DNA of 64,000 nucleotides from JANPCX01 sp050916095 (lineage in GTDB: Bacteria; Pseudomonadota; Gammaproteobacteria; Burkholderiales; Burkholderiaceae_C): contig CP050901.1 of the NCBI GenBank assembly GCA_050916095.1, positions 3,596,001 to 3,660,000 on the forward strand, given 5' to 3'. Below the pieces are notes generated by a model. The model was not told the origin of the DNA, did no database searches, and worked only from the letters and a program-made list of their open reading frames with translations. The position numbers and the translations under genes are program-made. Positions 25,706 through 35,138 of this stretch are shown piece after piece; positions within the stretch are counted from its first letter, which is position 1; each line of letters opens with the position of its first letter.

Positions 25706-28028
25706 ATGTCAATTTCCTCATCGCCTTGGGTCAGGGGTTTGCTGTGGTTGGGTGGGTGGCTTTTTGGGCTGGTCGCCGCCGGGATGTTGGCGGGGCTTTT
25801 ATTGGTCACCATTGCCCTGGCTGTGGCCTACCCCAATTTGCCAGAGGTTTCTGGCCTGAGCGATTACAGACCCAAACTTCCTTTGCGGATTTACTCTCAA
25901 GACAACGTACTCATCGGTGAATTCGGGGAGGAGCGGCGCGACTTCACACCTATTGGACAAATTCCCAAGGTGGTCAAAGACGCCGTGCTGGCGATCGAGG
26001 ACGCTCGTTTTTATTCCCACAGCGGTGTCGACTACAAGGGAATCGTGCGGGCGGGCCTGTCCCAATTCGGCGGAGTAGGTCGACAAGGTGCGTCGACGAT
26101 CACCATGCAGGTGGCGAGAAACTTCTACCTTTCGAGTGAAAAAACTGTCACGCGAAAGATTTATGAGATTCTGCTGGCCCTCAAGATTGAAACCCTGCTG
26201 AGCAAGGATCAAATCTTGGAGGTCTACATGAACCAAATTTTCTTGGGTCAGCGGGCCTATGGTTTTGCTTCGGCAGCAGAGGTTTACTTCAACAAGTCGA
26301 TGAAGGAGCTGACCGTCGCCGAAGCAGCGATGCTCGCAGGATTGCCCAAAGCGCCTTCGGCCCTACAACCCTGTCAGTAACCCAAAACGCGCCACCCAGC
26401 GACAGCAACACATCATCGACCGCATGCTGGAAAACGGTTTTATCACCGCTCAGCAACACGAAGATGCCAAGCAACAAGTGCTGAAGTACCGCACCCAGGC
26501 TGAGGTTCCGGTTCACTCGGAGTACGTGGCCGAGGCAGCGCGGCAGTTGATCTTCAGCCAATACGGAACGGACACCTACAGCCGTGGCTTAAATGTTTAC
26601 GTGACGATCAAGTCTAGCGAGCAACTCGCAGCGTACCGCGCGCTACGCAAAGGCATCATGGATTTTGAACGGCGCCAGGTTTACCGCGGCCCAGAGGCCA
26701 CCATTGAATTGCCCGCCAATGCGGTAGATTTGGATGCACGAATTGCAGAAGCCCTGATCGAGCACCCTGACAACGACGAGCTTAAAGCTGCTGTTGTGCT
26801 CGAGGCCACTTCGCGAAAAGTGGTGGCAGTGCTGCAATCTGGCGAGAATGTCACGATTCAAGGCGAGGGCCTTAAGCCAGCGACTTCCGGCTTGTCAGAT
26901 AAGGCAAACCCCAAGGTGCAGATTCGCCGTGGTGCTGTGATTCGACTGATTCGCTCAAGCAAAGGTGACTGGAGCATCACACAACAACCTGAGGTTGAGG
27001 GCGCATTGGTAGCACTACATCCCAGTACTGGCACCATACGTGCCATGGTGGGAGGCTTTGACTTCAGCCGCAACAAGTTCAACCGGGTCACTCAAGCCTG
27101 GCGTCAACCCGGCTCCAGTTTCAAGCCATTCATCTATTCCTCTTCATTGGAGAAGGGCTTCACACCGAGCAGCATCATCAATGACGCCCCCTTGTTCTTC
27201 GGCGCGGACGTCACCGGCAGCCAGCCCTGGGAGCCGAAAAACTACGACGGGACGTTCTCGGGACCAATGTCAATGCGGACAGCACTGGCAAAGTCCAAGA
27301 ACATGGTGTCAATACGTATCTTGCAGTCTGTCGGAACCGGCTACGCCCAGCAGTGGCTCAAGCGTTTTGGCTTTGAGACCTCCAAGCACCCCGCTTACCT
27401 GACCATGGCGCTGGGCGCGGGCGCGGTGACGCCGATGCAAATGGCGTCAGGTTACGCGGTGTTTGCCAATGGCGGTTACCTGCTCGACCCGTTGCTGATT
27501 GAAAAAGTGACTGATTCGAAAGGTCGCGTCATCAGTGAAACAAAACCCGTGGTACTCGAAGAATCCTTGCGCACACTAGATGCTCGAAACGCTTTCTTGA
27601 TGAACAGCTTGCTCCAGGAAGTGACCCGAAGCGGCACAGCAGCGAAAGCACCCGCCGCTCTTAAGCGCACTGACATTTACGGCAAAACCGGCACCACCAA
27701 TGACTCCATGGACGCTTGGTTTGCAGGCTTCCAGCGCGAAGTGGTGGCCGTCGTTTGGATGGGTTACGACAACCCGCGCAAATTGGGCGACCGGGAAACC
27801 GGCGGTGGTTTGTCACTGCCTGTTTGGATCGACTACATGATGACCGCTTTAAAAGGCGTGCCGGTTGCCCAGGCGACGCCACCAGAGGGTGTAGTTCAGG
27901 TTGGTGGCGAGTGGTACTACCAAGAGTACTCACAAGGTCAAGGTGTTAGCAACTTGGGTTTGGAGGACAAACTGGCCCCCATCGCTGCCGAGGAGCGAAA
28001 GAGCATTCTCGACTTGTTTTCGCGCTGA
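25706..28028 (+). CDS. mrcA: Penicillin-binding protein 1A, interrupted by a +1 frameshift
   Basis: Two frames (25706-26380 and one carrying 26424-28028) join into a normal ~773-aa class A PBP if one C is removed from CCC at 26361-26363. The join then reads LPKAPSAYNPVSNPKRATQR, the usual family sequence. PBP1A polymerises and cross-links peptidoglycan. A cytoplasmic/TM segment lies at ~8-40. The glycosyltransferase domain has catalytic Glu in AIEDARFYSHSG plus GASTITMQVARNFYL. The transpeptidase has SxxK in GSSFKPF, SxN in SKNMVS and KTG in YGKTGTTNDS. As written the protein would be cut at residue 224. Sequencing error or a true mutation cannot be told apart here. Confidence 0.88.
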
Positions 28029-28044
28029 CGAAAGCCGCCGTCGT

Positions 28045-28404
28045 TCAACCGGCCGCGGTGAACTTCAGGTCCTGCTTCGCTTGCTCGGAAGCACAAGCGG
28101 ACAACACCTCGAAGAAGTCCCGGCCGTCACGCGTGTCGCGCCACACCCCGCCGACAAATTTGTAGTGGAAACCACCAGAGCGAGCAGCAAGCCAAAGTTC
28201 ATGCAAAGGTGGCTGGGTGTTGATCACCACTTTGCTACCCCCGGGGAAACTCAGCTCTAGCAGCCCGCCGGTTCGGTGAGCGTCTATGTCCACCAGGTCG
28301 TTTTGCAGCCATTCGTCCACGGTGGCCTCTATTCGCGCCAAGAGCGTGCCGGTGATGCGGTGATACTCAGCGTCGGTGAGTGGCGTGGCTTGCATGTCGG
28401 TCAT
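28045..28404 (-). CDS. cyaY: Iron-sulfur cluster assembly protein CyaY (frataxin)
   Basis: 119 aa from ATG 28404 (MTDMQATPLTD); an ATG at 28419 would overlap the lptM start on the other strand. The frataxin fold is recognisable: acidic first helix (DAEYHRITGTLLARIEATVDE), then IDAHRTGGLLELSFPGGSKVVINTQPPLHELWLAARSGGFHY and WRDTRDGRDFF, in that order. CyaY binds iron and modulates IscS activity during Fe-S assembly. It is divergent from lptM, an arrangement also known in enterobacteria. Confidence 0.92.
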   Translation of the reverse strand: MTDMQATPLTDAEYHRITGTLLARIEATVDEWLQNDLVDIDAHRTGGLLELSFPGGSKVVINTQPPLHELWLAARSGGFHYKFVGGVWRDTRDGRDFFEVLSACASEQAKQDLKFTAAG

Positions 28405-28417
28405 TAAAATCAGCACC

Positions 28418-28645
28418 ATGAATCAATTTGCAAGCAGTGTAGCCATCCCCCAAAGACCCTTGATCCTGTGCCGTGAACGGGGGATCGCTGGAATCGTGTC
28501 TTTAGGCTCCCTCGTGGCCACATTGTGTTTATTGGGTGCCTGCGGTCAAAAAGGACCTCTGACACACCCCGCCAAAACAGCCAGCGCCCCAAATGCTGCG
28601 CTGCCTGCTGCCGCTGCCAGCGCAGCCCCTGCACCGCAGCGCTGA
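28418..28645 (+). CDS. lptM: LPS assembly lipoprotein LptM (YifL-like)
   Basis: 75 aa from ATG 28418. A basic N-terminus and hydrophobic segment (IVSLGSLVATLCLLGAC) end in a lipobox, and the mature protein begins CGQKGPL, the signature of LptM, which helps oxidative maturation of LptD. The tail is Ala/Pro-rich and disordered. An in-frame ATG at 28376 lies inside cyaY and is unlikely. In many Proteobacteria the next gene is lysA or dapF; here an RNB exonuclease follows 30 bp later. Confidence 0.85.
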   Translation: MNQFASSVAIPQRPLILCRERGIAGIVSLGSLVATLCLLGACGQKGPLTHPAKTASAPNAALPAAAASAAPAPQR

Positions 28646-28675
28646 CAACGGCCCCAGTGGGCGACAATCTCTCCC

Positions 28676-30727
28676 ATGTACATACTTTTCGAAGAAACAG
28701 GCAAGTTCCTGGCGGGGCGCATCATGTCTGAAGCAGACAGCTCGATGCAGATCGAGCTCGATTCCGGCAAACGCGTCAAGGTGAAGTCGAGCAACGTGAT
28801 GCTGAAGTTCACCGCGCCCGCTCCAGCCGAATTGATTGCAGCGGCCAAAAAAATTTCTGGCGACATTGATTTGGACTTGGCTTGGGAGTTCGCATCCGAG
28901 GACGAATTCGGTTTTGCAGAGCTGGCACGCGACTACTTCAGCAAAGACGCCGATCTACCCCATCAGGCAGCCGCTCTCTTTCGGCTATTCGATGCACCGC
29001 ACTACTTTCGTCGCCTGGGCAAAGGGCAGTTCAAAAAGGCGCCGCAAGAAATTGTCAAGGCAGCCTTGCTCGGTATCGAGCGCAAGAAACAACTGGCAGC
29101 CCAGATTGAAACCTGGGCGCAAGAACTGATAGCCGGTGGTTGTCCAGCACCCGTTCGTGAGCAGCTGTACAAAATTTTGTTCAAACCAGACAAAAACGCT
29201 GCCGAATACAAAGCGGTGGTGGAAGCAGCCAAACGATCACAAAAAGCACCGCTCGATTTGCTGACCCAAGCGGGGGCTATCACCTCACCCTACCAGTTCC
29301 ACTGGAAACGTTTTCTTTTTGAGGAGTTCCCCAAGGGAACCGGCTTTCCCGCATTGCAAGCCCCAGCAATCAAAGAGGCCTTGCCGCTGGCCACTGTGCA
29401 AGCCTTCTCCATTGACGACTCTCAAACCACGGAGATTGACGACGCGTTGTCGGTGCAAGGCCTGGGCACAGGCACCGTGGTGTTCGGCGTGCACATCGCG
29501 GCGCCGGGACTGGCGATCTTGCCCGACAGCCCGGTGGACAAGGTGGCGCGTGACAGGCTGTCCACGGTCTACATGCCCGGCCACAAGTTGACCATGTTGC
29601 CCGACGACGTCGTGCAGAGTTACACGCTGCAAGCCGGGCGCAACTGCCCCGCGGTGTCGCTTTACGTCACCATGGATGAAGCCACACTGGCTGTGACGGC
29701 AACAGAGACCAAGCTCGAACAAGTATGGATTGCCGCCAACCTCAGGCATGACCAACTGGATGCCGTGGTCACCGAAAGTTCGCTCACGGGCGAGTCGGTT
29801 GCCGCTTACGAATTTGCACCCGAACTGGCATTCGCTTTTCGATTGGCACGCCACTTAAAAGCGGCTCGCGAAGTGGTACGCGGCAAACCAGAAAACTTCA
29901 ACCGGCCTGACTACAACTTCAACCTGGAGGGCGTGGAACGCAGTGACAGCGCTGAACCTGCCGGCGACGAGATCGTTCGCATCAGCACCCGCCAGCGCGG
30001 CGCTCCGCTGGATTTGATCGTGGCGGAGGCCATGATTCTGGCCAACAGCACGTGGGGCGGTTGGCTCAACGATTGTGGTGTGCCGGGCATTTACCGCAGC
30101 CAGGCCAGCCTCGCGCCGGGTATTAAGGTCCGCATGAGCACCAAGGCCTTGCCCCATGCGGGCATGGGTGTGGCCCAGTACACCTGGGCCACCTCGCCGC
30201 TGCGCCGTTATGTGGACTTGGTCAATCAATGGCAAATCATTGCTTGCGCCAAACATGGCCGCACTGCCGCCTTGGTGGCACCGTTCAAACCCAAGGACAC
30301 CGCACTTTTCGCCATCATCTCGGGGTTTGACGCGGCCTACACCGCTTACAACGGGTTCCAGTCCGGTATTGAGCGTTACTGGACACTGAAGTACCTGCAG
30401 CAAAACGGCGTTCAAGAATTGAATGCGTCCGTCATGAAAGACGGCCTGGTACGTGCAGACGAATTGCCCTTGGTTTTGCGCGCCACGGGATGCGAGAGCT
30501 TGCCCCGCAACGCGCAGGTGCGTGTGCGCATCACGGGCTGTGATTTGCTCACCCTGGATGTTCACGGGCAACTTCTGGTGCGCCTGGACAACGACGCCAC
30601 AGACGCCACTCCCGAGACAGAGTCCGACGACAACGATGAGACCGCAGCTTCAGCGGGTGGGTTGACACTGGCCATTGATTTGCAAGACAGTGCAGAGGTG
30701 GAGCACGCTACCACGCCCGTACCTTGA
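28676..30727 (+). CDS. RNB-domain 3'-5' exoribonuclease (RNase II/R family)
   Basis: 683 aa. The RNB catalytic centre is in FSIDDSQTTEIDDALSV, with acidic residues at about D247, E253, D255 and D256. GVHIAAPGLAI, RLSTVYMPGHKLTMLP and TSPLRRYVDLVNQ also match the family. The N-terminal ~200 residues (YILFEETGKFLAGRI..) are not a classical cold-shock pair, and the C-terminal S1 domain is short or missing, so it is neither a standard RNase R nor E. coli RNase II. It heads a run of six genes on the plus strand, ending just before the TonB-like gene. Confidence 0.88.
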   Translation: MYILFEETGKFLAGRIMSEADSSMQIELDSGKRVKVKSSNVMLKFTAPAPAELIAAAKKISGDIDLDLAWEFASEDEFGFAELARDYFSKDADLPHQAAALFRLFDAPHYFRRLGKGQFKKAPQEIVKAALLGIERKKQLAAQIETWAQELIAGGCPAPVREQLYKILFKPDKNAAEYKAVVEAAKRSQKAPLDLLTQAGAITSPYQFHWKRFLFEEFPKGTGFPALQAPAIKEALPLATVQAFSIDDSQTTEIDDALSVQGLGTGTVVFGVHIAAPGLAILPDSPVDKVARDRLSTVYMPGHKLTMLPDDVVQSYTLQAGRNCPAVSLYVTMDEATLAVTATETKLEQVWIAANLRHDQLDAVVTESSLTGESVAAYEFAPELAFAFRLARHLKAAREVVRGKPENFNRPDYNFNLEGVERSDSAEPAGDEIVRISTRQRGAPLDLIVAEAMILANSTWGGWLNDCGVPGIYRSQASLAPGIKVRMSTKALPHAGMGVAQYTWATSPLRRYVDLVNQWQIIACAKHGRTAALVAPFKPKDTALFAIISGFDAAYTAYNGFQSGIERYWTLKYLQQNGVQELNASVMKDGLVRADELPLVLRATGCESLPRNAQVRVRITGCDLLTLDVHGQLLVRLDNDATDATPETESDDNDETAASAGGLTLAIDLQDSAEVEHATTPVP

Positions 30728-30748
30728 GTTCATTAAAGCGACTAACCA

Positions 30749-31630
30749 ATGTCCTTCCTCAAGCGCTTCTCGACCATGCAGATTGCCCTGGGTTTTTCCT
30801 TGGGACTGCATGCACTCTTGGCATTCGCGCGTTTCGCCAACCCCGAGGGATTCAACCGCGTGTTCCAAGACACGCCACTGGAAGTGATACTGGTCAACGC
30901 CCGTTCATCAGAGGCCCCGCCGCAGGCTCAGGCGATTGCCCAAGCCAACCTCACGGGCGGTGGAGACGTGGAGCGCGGGCGTGCGACTTCGCCTTTGCCA
31001 CCAGCGCCCACGATGACGCTCGGCAACGCAGAGGAAGACGCCAAACGCCAAGTCGAGCAGTTGCAGCAAGCACAACAACAGTTGCTCGCCCAACTTCGGC
31101 GCGATCTGGCCCTGCTACCACCACCCGACCCCAGACAAGACAAAGGGTCACCGCAAGAAACTGCCCTGGAAGACAAACGACGCAAATTGGTAGAACTGTT
31201 GGCCGAGATAGAAAAACGCGTCAACGAAGAAAACTCTCGTCCGAAAAAACGTTACGTCAGTCCCGCCACGCGCGAAGAAATTTACGCCCAGTACTACGAC
31301 CAGTTGCGCAGGAAAATCGAAGAACGAGGCACTCGTAATTTCCCCACGCACCAAGGTCGAAAAATTTATGGTGAATTGACGATGAACATCACAGTGGACG
31401 CGGCCGGGCGTGTCGTGGAAACAGAAATCGTGCGGGCGTCTAAATCCAAAGTTCTAGATCGTCAAGCCGTGGCCATCGTGATAGCAGCGTCTCCGTTTCT
31501 CAACTTTCCAGCCAAGATGCGCGGGCAAGCGGACCAGCTTGTGGTCACGTCACGATTCCGTTTCAGCCGTGAGGATGGCATGGAAGCCATTCCGCTTGCG
31601 CCCGTCGTGTCCGGCACAACACCCCCATGA
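30749..31630 (+). CDS. TonB C-terminal domain (energy transducer-like) protein
   Basis: 293 aa. One N-terminal membrane helix (residues ~10-27, MQIALGFSLGLHALLAFA) anchors a long periplasmic part. A Gln-rich coiled coil lies at ~95-125, a charged helix at ~140-165, then the TonB C-terminal fold from ~190 (YAQYYDQLRRKIEERGTRNFP; GELTMNITVDAAGRVVETEIVRAS). TonB-like proteins couple the proton motive force to outer-membrane receptors. No exbB/exbD is nearby, so a structural or envelope role is also possible. Its stop overlaps the aroE start by 4 bp. Confidence 0.82.
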   Translation: MSFLKRFSTMQIALGFSLGLHALLAFARFANPEGFNRVFQDTPLEVILVNARSSEAPPQAQAIAQANLTGGGDVERGRATSPLPPAPTMTLGNAEEDAKRQVEQLQQAQQQLLAQLRRDLALLPPPDPRQDKGSPQETALEDKRRKLVELLAEIEKRVNEENSRPKKRYVSPATREEIYAQYYDQLRRKIEERGTRNFPTHQGRKIYGELTMNITVDAAGRVVETEIVRASKSKVLDRQAVAIVIAASPFLNFPAKMRGQADQLVVTSRFRFSREDGMEAIPLAPVVSGTTPP

Positions 31631-32490
31631 ACCCGACTGCAATTGACCGCTACGCCGTGGCTGGCAACCCGGTCGCGCACAGCCAATCCCCCTATATCCA
31701 CCAGCAGTTCGCGCAGCAAACCGGGCAATTGCTCCGGTATGAACGTTTGTTGTGCCCACTGGAGGCTTTCGCTGACACCGTCCGAACTTTTGCGAGCAAC
31801 ACAGAGGACGGCGCTGTCGCACGCGGCTGCAACGTCACGGTCCCTTTCAAGTTTGAGGCGTTCGCATTGGCAGGCGCGCACACCCCACGCGCTCGTTTGG
31901 CAGGCGCGGCCAATACCTTGCGTTTTGACAAGGACGGCTGGCTTGCCGACAACACCGACGGTGCCGGCCTGGTTCGCGACATTCAACTCAACGCGGGTGT
32001 TGCGCTGGCGGGCACCAAAGTACTGGTGATAGGCGCAGGCGGCGCAGCAGCAGGAGCGCTCGGGGCCTTGTTGGCAGAGCGCCCGCACACGCTCGTTGTG
32101 ACCAACCGCTCATTGGACAAAGCGTACGCCCTGATCCAAAGCCACCAAACCTGGGCTAACGACCACGGCGTGCAACTGCAAGCGCAGCCACTGGATCGCT
32201 GTGGCGAACAATTCGACGTGGTCATTAACGCCAGCGCCAGCAGCTTGCAAGGTGGCGACGTCCCCGTTGCTGCCAGCGTATTGCGGTCGGGCGGCTTGGC
32301 CCTGGACATGATGTACGGCCCGGCAGCCCAAGGCTTCATTCAATGGGCGGAGCAGCACGGTGCCTCTGGCCGCGACGGCCTGGGGATGTTGGTGGAACAA
32401 GCAGCCGAAGCCTTCAGTTTGTGGCGCGGTGTTCAACCGCAAACCGCGCCGGTGTTGGCATCGTTACGCGCCAGACTTGCATCACCGTGA
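31627..32490 (+). CDS. aroE: Shikimate dehydrogenase
   Basis: 287 aa. It catalyses NADPH-dependent reduction of 3-dehydroshikimate in aromatic amino-acid synthesis. Substrate-binding residues are visible in AHSQSPYIHQQFA (Ser pair), the catalytic Lys in GCNVTVPFKFEAF and Asp in ADNTDGAGLVRD. The nucleotide loop is VIGAGGAAAGALG, with VTNRSLDKA (Arg for NADPH) after it. It ends with DGLGMLVEQAAEAF. It is embedded in the plus-strand operon with 4-bp overlaps on both sides (ATGA, GTGA). Confidence 0.95.
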   Translation: MNPTAIDRYAVAGNPVAHSQSPYIHQQFAQQTGQLLRYERLLCPLEAFADTVRTFASNTEDGAVARGCNVTVPFKFEAFALAGAHTPRARLAGAANTLRFDKDGWLADNTDGAGLVRDIQLNAGVALAGTKVLVIGAGGAAAGALGALLAERPHTLVVTNRSLDKAYALIQSHQTWANDHGVQLQAQPLDRCGEQFDVVINASASSLQGGDVPVAASVLRSGGLALDMMYGPAAQGFIQWAEQHGASGRDGLGMLVEQAAEAFSLWRGVQPQTAPVLASLRARLASP

Positions 32491-33245
32491 ACGCAGCCGC
32501 TCAAACCGCGTTGCGCTTGGTGGGCGTATTTTTGCTGGCAGCTCTGGCGCTACAGCTTTATTTTTTTCTGCGCATCGCCATGATGACGGTGGTCGCACCT
32601 GAATCGACCACCTTCGAGCGTTCCGAGCTGGCGCGGTTGGTGGTCGAGAAAAAGCTGGCCTTCACCTGGCGACAAAGCTGGGTGCCTTACGACGGCATTT
32701 CCAATCAACTCAAACGCGCGGTCATCGCCTCCGAAGACGCCAAGTTCGCCGACCACAGCGGCATCGAGTGGGATGCTATCGAGAAAGCCTGGGAGCGCAA
32801 CCTCAAAGCGCAAGAGTGGGCTGATAAACGCAACGAGCAGCTCGAAAAGCGCCCCGTGTCCACCAAGGTCGAGCCCAAGATCGTCGGTGGCTCCACCATC
32901 ACCCAACAACTGGCGAAAAACCTTTTTCTCAGTGGCGAACGCAACCTGGCGCGTAAGGCGCAAGAGTTTTTGATCACCGGCATGCTGGAAGCGGTGCTCA
33001 ACAAACAGCGCATCTTGGAGATTTACCTCAACCATGTGGAATGGGGCGAAGGGGTTTTCGGTGCACAAGCGGCTGCACAGCATTACTTCCGACAAAATGC
33101 CGCGCAGCTTTCCACCATGGCGGCCGCTCGCCTGGCCGTCATGTTGCCCGCCCCCAAACGATTTGAAAAACGACCTCAATCTGCCTATGTGAATGGCCGC
33201 GCCGGCACCGTCGCGGCGCGAATGAGCGCGGTGGAGGTGCCGTGA
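32487..33245 (+). CDS. mtgA: Monofunctional peptidoglycan transglycosylase MtgA
   Basis: 252 aa from GTG 32487, which overlaps aroE's stop (GTGA). A membrane anchor lies at ~10-30 (LVGVFLLAALALQLYFFL). The GT51 glycosyltransferase domain has catalytic Glu in AVIASEDAKFADHSGIEWD and GGSTITQQLAKNLFLSGERN. YLNHVEWGEGVFGAQAAA and MLPAPKRFEK complete the fold. It polymerises lipid II into glycan strands without cross-linking. Together with mrcA at 25.7 kb the window has two GT51 enzymes. Confidence 0.95.
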   Translation: MNAAAQTALRLVGVFLLAALALQLYFFLRIAMMTVVAPESTTFERSELARLVVEKKLAFTWRQSWVPYDGISNQLKRAVIASEDAKFADHSGIEWDAIEKAWERNLKAQEWADKRNEQLEKRPVSTKVEPKIVGGSTITQQLAKNLFLSGERNLARKAQEFLITGMLEAVLNKQRILEIYLNHVEWGEGVFGAQAAAQHYFRQNAAQLSTMAAARLAVMLPAPKRFEKRPQSAYVNGRAGTVAARMSAVEVP

Positions 33246-33862
33246 CCGCTTCCTTGATCACCCAAGAAATCGCCGCCACTGCCGCCCGCTTGGTGGTCGA
33301 AGAAGGTTTGGAGTACGGCCCCGCCAAGCGGCGGGCGGCCAAGGCATTGGGACACAGCAGCAACCGCAAGGCCGAGCTGCCCAGCAATCAATTGCTGGAA
33401 GAAGAGGTGCGCGAGTACCTGGCTTTGTTCTGCGCTAACAGCCAGCCTGGTGAGCTTGCGGCGCTTCGTGAAGTGGCTTTGTTGTGGATGGACAGGCTGG
33501 CTGAGTTTCGCCCCCATCTCACTGGTGCTGTGTGGCGAGGCACAGCAACCCGCCTGAACTCCGTGCATTTGCAGCTGTTCTGCGACGACAGCAAAGCCGC
33601 TGAAATTGAACTGCTGAATCAGAAAATCAGTTATGACGTGGGCAGCATCGACGGTCCGCGCGGTCAACCCGTGGATGTGCTGAGCTTGGCCTGGCCGAGC
33701 GCCGCGCTGGGCGAGCCAGTCACCTTGCATTTATCCATCTTGGACCACGACGACTTGCGCGGCGGTCTCAAGCCAGACGCCGACGGTCAAACCCAGCGCG
33801 GCGATGCTGTGGCCCTACGCCGCCTGATGGCCGCCGCTACAACCAACAGCGAATCTCCATGA
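33242..33862 (+). CDS. Conserved protein of unknown function
   Basis: 206 aa from GTG 33242, overlapping both neighbours by 4 bp. The N-terminal half is helical (ARLVVEEGLEYGPAKRRAAKALG; LEEEVREYLALFCANSQPGELAALRE). The middle has WRGTATRLNSVHLQLFCDDSKAAEIELLN, which resembles the core of small nucleotidyltransferase-like proteins found in Burkholderiales. I cannot assign a reaction. Proteins like it are sometimes labelled from context as murein ligases; I see no Mur ligase motif and do not adopt that. Confidence 0.72.
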   Translation: MTASLITQEIAATAARLVVEEGLEYGPAKRRAAKALGHSSNRKAELPSNQLLEEEVREYLALFCANSQPGELAALREVALLWMDRLAEFRPHLTGAVWRGTATRLNSVHLQLFCDDSKAAEIELLNQKISYDVGSIDGPRGQPVDVLSLAWPSAALGEPVTLHLSILDHDDLRGGLKPDADGQTQRGDAVALRRLMAAATTNSESP

Positions 33863-34386
33863 AGCGCCGGCACCTCACAACAGGCCTGGTTGCTACCGCG
33901 GCGGCGGCCAGCGGTCTGGGCTGGGCCTGGTGGCATCGGCAAGCCGCCCCTTCCAACGCAGCCAGTGAACTGCCCTGGTGGCAGACACGTTTTGAGCAAC
34001 CCCAAGGCGGCAGCCTCGCCTTGGCTGATTTTCAAGGCCAAGTGCTCGTGGTCAATTTCTGGGCCACTTGGTGCCCACCCTGTATAGAAGAAATGCCTCT
34101 ATTGGATTCCTTTGCACAACAACAGCGCTCAAAAGGTTGGCAAGTGATTGGATTGGCTCTGGACAACATGGTCACAGTGCAGTCTTTTCTAAAGCGCGTA
34201 CCGGTTAGTTTTCCGGTGGCCATCGCTGGGTTGCCAGGTTTGGACTTCAGTCGCCAGTTGGGCAACATTGGCGGTCAATTGCCCTTTACCGCTGCGTGGG
34301 ATACGCAAGGCGTACTGAAACGGGTGAAGTTGGGGCCGCTAAAACAGGATGATTTGAGCGATTGGGCCGCGAGCGGGTGGCGCTGA
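33859..34386 (+). CDS. TlpA-like periplasmic thioredoxin
   Basis: 175 aa. The N-terminus MKRRHLTTGLVATAAAASG is an export signal with an Arg pair. The thioredoxin fold has the CxxC active site WCPPC in VVNFWATWCPPCIEEMPLL and the cis-Pro region QLPFTAAWD. TlpA/ResA proteins reduce periplasmic disulfides, for instance on apocytochrome c, and are recharged by a DsbD-type protein, which this window also encodes at 12.8 kb. It closes the overlapping operon begun by the RNB gene. Confidence 0.9.
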   Translation: MKRRHLTTGLVATAAAASGLGWAWWHRQAAPSNAASELPWWQTRFEQPQGGSLALADFQGQVLVVNFWATWCPPCIEEMPLLDSFAQQQRSKGWQVIGLALDNMVTVQSFLKRVPVSFPVAIAGLPGLDFSRQLGNIGGQLPFTAAWDTQGVLKRVKLGPLKQDDLSDWAASGWR

Positions 34387-34653
34387 TGTAAGGTCTGAGC
34401 CAGAAAACGGCAAAATTCGAGCCCCGGAATTAAATTCCCGTCAACCGCTGTGATTTGCGCTCAAGTCGACATAAACTGCGCGCCTCTTGACGCACAGAAT
34501 GTCACAAAGTGGGTGCAGGACGGGTTGATGATGCATGCGCATCAACAGCGCCCTCCTTGCCGATCGCTACAAGGTGAGCCAGTGTTCCGTGCATTGCCCC
34601 CGCTTTGCCCCCAAAGATGTAAACCGTTGTTCGTATTTCGTTGGAGACCTTTG

Positions 34654-35115
34654 ATGGACCTGCGCAAACTCAAAACACTGATCGACCTGGTTTCTGAATC
34701 CAATATTTCTGAGCTGGAAATCACGGAAGCCGATGGCAAAGTCCGTATTGTGAAATCCGATCCAGCTGCGGCTGTAGCGGCACCCATCTATGCGCCAACC
34801 ACGGCGGCGACCCCCATTGCCGCACCTGTCGTCGCCGCGCCAGCTGCCAGTTTGGCAGCAGCCCCGCCAGTGGTCGATGCTGGACATACGGTGAAATCGC
34901 CGATGGTCGGCACTTTCTATCGCTCGTCGAGCCCAGGCTCCAAAGCATTTGTGGAAGTCGGCTCGGTGGTGAAGGAGGGTGAACCCATTTGCATCATTGA
35001 AGCCATGAAGATCATGAATGAGATCGAAGCTGACAAGTCGGGCACGGTCACCAAGATCAATTGCGAAAACGGCCAACCGGTGGAGTTTGGCCAGCCTTTG
35101 ATGATCATTGAATGA
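34654..35115 (+). CDS. accB: Acetyl-CoA carboxylase biotin carboxyl carrier protein
   Basis: 153 aa from ATG 34654 (MDLRKLKTLIDLVSES), preceded by TTGGAGA. The biotinylated lysine lies in EAMKIMNEIEA (AMK motif), inside an 80-residue biotinyl domain beginning VKSPMVGTFYRSSSPG with the thumb insertion. An Ala/Pro linker (~45-75) separates it from the N-terminal helix. It carries CO2 for malonyl-CoA synthesis, the first step of fatty-acid synthesis. Co-transcribed with accC 23 bp downstream. An open frame back to 34450 has no coding character. Confidence 0.96.
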   Translation: MDLRKLKTLIDLVSESNISELEITEADGKVRIVKSDPAAAVAAPIYAPTTAATPIAAPVVAAPAASLAAAPPVVDAGHTVKSPMVGTFYRSSSPGSKAFVEVGSVVKEGEPICIIEAMKIMNEIEADKSGTVTKINCENGQPVEFGQPLMIIE

Positions 35116-35138
35116 TGGGGTGGCTGAGCACCTAACCT

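Noticed and set aside
34450..34653. N-terminal extension of AccB
   Set aside because: The extra 68 residues have no AccB similarity in character, and ATG 34654 has a good ribosome-binding site and the canonical MDLRKLKTL start.
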